The notes under the pieces are model-generated. The model ran no database searches, was not told the DNA's origin, and saw only the letters and a list, made by a program, of their open reading frames with translations. 64,000 nucleotides of DNA from F23-D06 sp947165685 (GTDB lineage Bacteria; Bacteroidota; Bacteroidia; Bacteroidales; WCHB1-69): assembly GCA_947165685.1 (NCBI GenBank), contig CAMVBK010000016.1, positions 1-64,000 of the forward strand, in the 5' to 3' direction. Position numbers and translations under genes: made by a program. Positions within the stretch are counted from its first letter, which is position 1; each line of letters begins with the position of its first letter. Of the stretch, positions 63,544 through 64,000 are shown one piece after another.

Positions 63544-64000
63544 GCGCATACCGATTCCATTTCTTCACGAGTTTGGTGACTCCTTTGCTCCAGTCTTTAT
63601 CGAAAAACCGTTTTTCGATGCGCAAAGTGTTACCGAAGTCCTTTAAGTACAATATCCGTGCATAAACAGGGTAAAAACTGGACCAATAACTAAACAACTC
63701 CAAGTTATATTTCCAACCATCAGGGAATGAAAAGACCAAATAGGTACCAGACAAATAACTCACACGATTGGGATTTTCCTTATCATCGTGAAAGTATATG
63801 CATTTCATATCCCTAAATGTAATTGAATCATCGGTTAAGGCAATATCCTCGTATGAGAAATGGCAAAGAGTGTCATACGTTGGATGCTGACAATTGTGAC
63901 ATTTTTTGTGAACCAACACCGCAAAGGGTAATTTCTTGTCACTTTGGGCCGATCCAACAACAGTCATAACACAAAGTAAAAACAACGCCAGAATCTTTCC
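63524..64000 (-). CDS. Secreted protein of unknown function, N-terminus beyond the window edge
   Basis: At least 158 aa visible. The first visible residues (GKILALFLLCVMTVVGSAQ) are the end of a signal peptide, so the start lies beyond base 64000. Mature part includes KCHNCQHPTYDTLC, a possible cysteine pair, and FSYEDIALTDDSITFRDMKC. I recognise no family. The C-terminal NPLTH comes from a tandem repeat, which may have altered the original end of the protein. Confidence 0.65.
   Translation of the reverse strand, partial: GKILALFLLCVMTVVGSAQSDKKLPFAVLVHKKCHNCQHPTYDTLCHFSYEDIALTDDSITFRDMKCIYFHDDKENPNRVSYLSGTYLVFSFPDGWKYNLELFSYWSSFYPVYARILYLKDFGNTLRIEKRFFDKDWSKGVTKLVKKWNRYALNPLTH

Overview
The window reads as a chromosomal segment of a Bacteroidota bacterium, most likely a Bacteroidales. 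Promoter -7 boxes follow the phylum's TAnnTTTG pattern (TATCTTTG, TATTTTTG, TACTTTTG), recognisable Shine-Dalgarno sequences are scarce, one secreted protein carries a type IX secretion (T9SS) C-terminal sorting domain, and DUF4293, FISUMP, BspA-type and gliding-type C-terminal domains occur. No tRNA, rRNA, integrase, transposase or CRISPR array was seen.

Bases 1-14650 form an AT-rich defence island, all on the minus strand. Reading with transcription: a WYL-domain regulator (14561-13551); a tightly packed four-gene operon of a 1387-aa UPF1-like SF1 helicase, an uncharacterised 415-aa protein with a possible N-terminal winged helix, a two-domain phospholipase-D-like protein and a CARF-like nucleotide-sensor protein (13458-5945); a possible 34-aa membrane peptide; then a type I restriction-modification cluster with frameshifted hsdM, an AAA/TOPRIM ATPase, hsdS and a second AAA ATPase that leaves the window. 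Two near-identical promoter/operator elements, each with a 17-bp palindrome (13534-13550 and 5906-5922), bracket the four-gene operon, and a second duplicated promoter element lies before both the WYL gene and hsdM. This suggests one WYL-centred regulon in which the helicase module is an exchangeable cassette. The module is the best candidate here for an undescribed defence system.

Bases 14650-18600 are a patchy accessory stretch: gene remnants, a 33-bp-period repeat at two places, a RhuM-PLD fusion, a Cys-rich membrane protein and a HigBA toxin-antitoxin pair.

Bases 18600-39750 are GC-rich and mostly ordinary: a Wzx-like flippase, DUF4293, a LEA-like lipoprotein, LolD, an operon for CoA transfer and acyl-CoA dehydrogenation (CoA-transferase subunit B, acyl-CoA dehydrogenase, EtfBA), a broken carbohydrate-active lipoprotein gene, asd, a lamin-tail-domain secreted protein, a PhnP-like metallo-hydrolase, an acyl-CoA/AMP ligase, a transglutaminase-family protein, a T9SS cargo protein and a GH78 alpha-L-rhamnosidase.

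Bases 40109-55224 hold two giant surface proteins (1971 and 2996 aa) built from Cna_B and pilin-isopeptide-like domains usually met in Gram-positive bacteria, both ending in a near-identical FISUMP domain. The second contains an InlB-repeat-like segment with Firmicutes-like codon use, a sign of inter-phylum mosaicism.

Bases 55342-64000 hold an AI-2E-type transporter, an esterase, a DUF819 membrane protein, then four tandem copies (one internally deleted) of an ORF6N/RhuM-PLD gene family that keeps its C-terminal nuclease-like domain and swaps its N-terminal domain, followed by a FabG-type reductase and an edge-truncated secreted protein.
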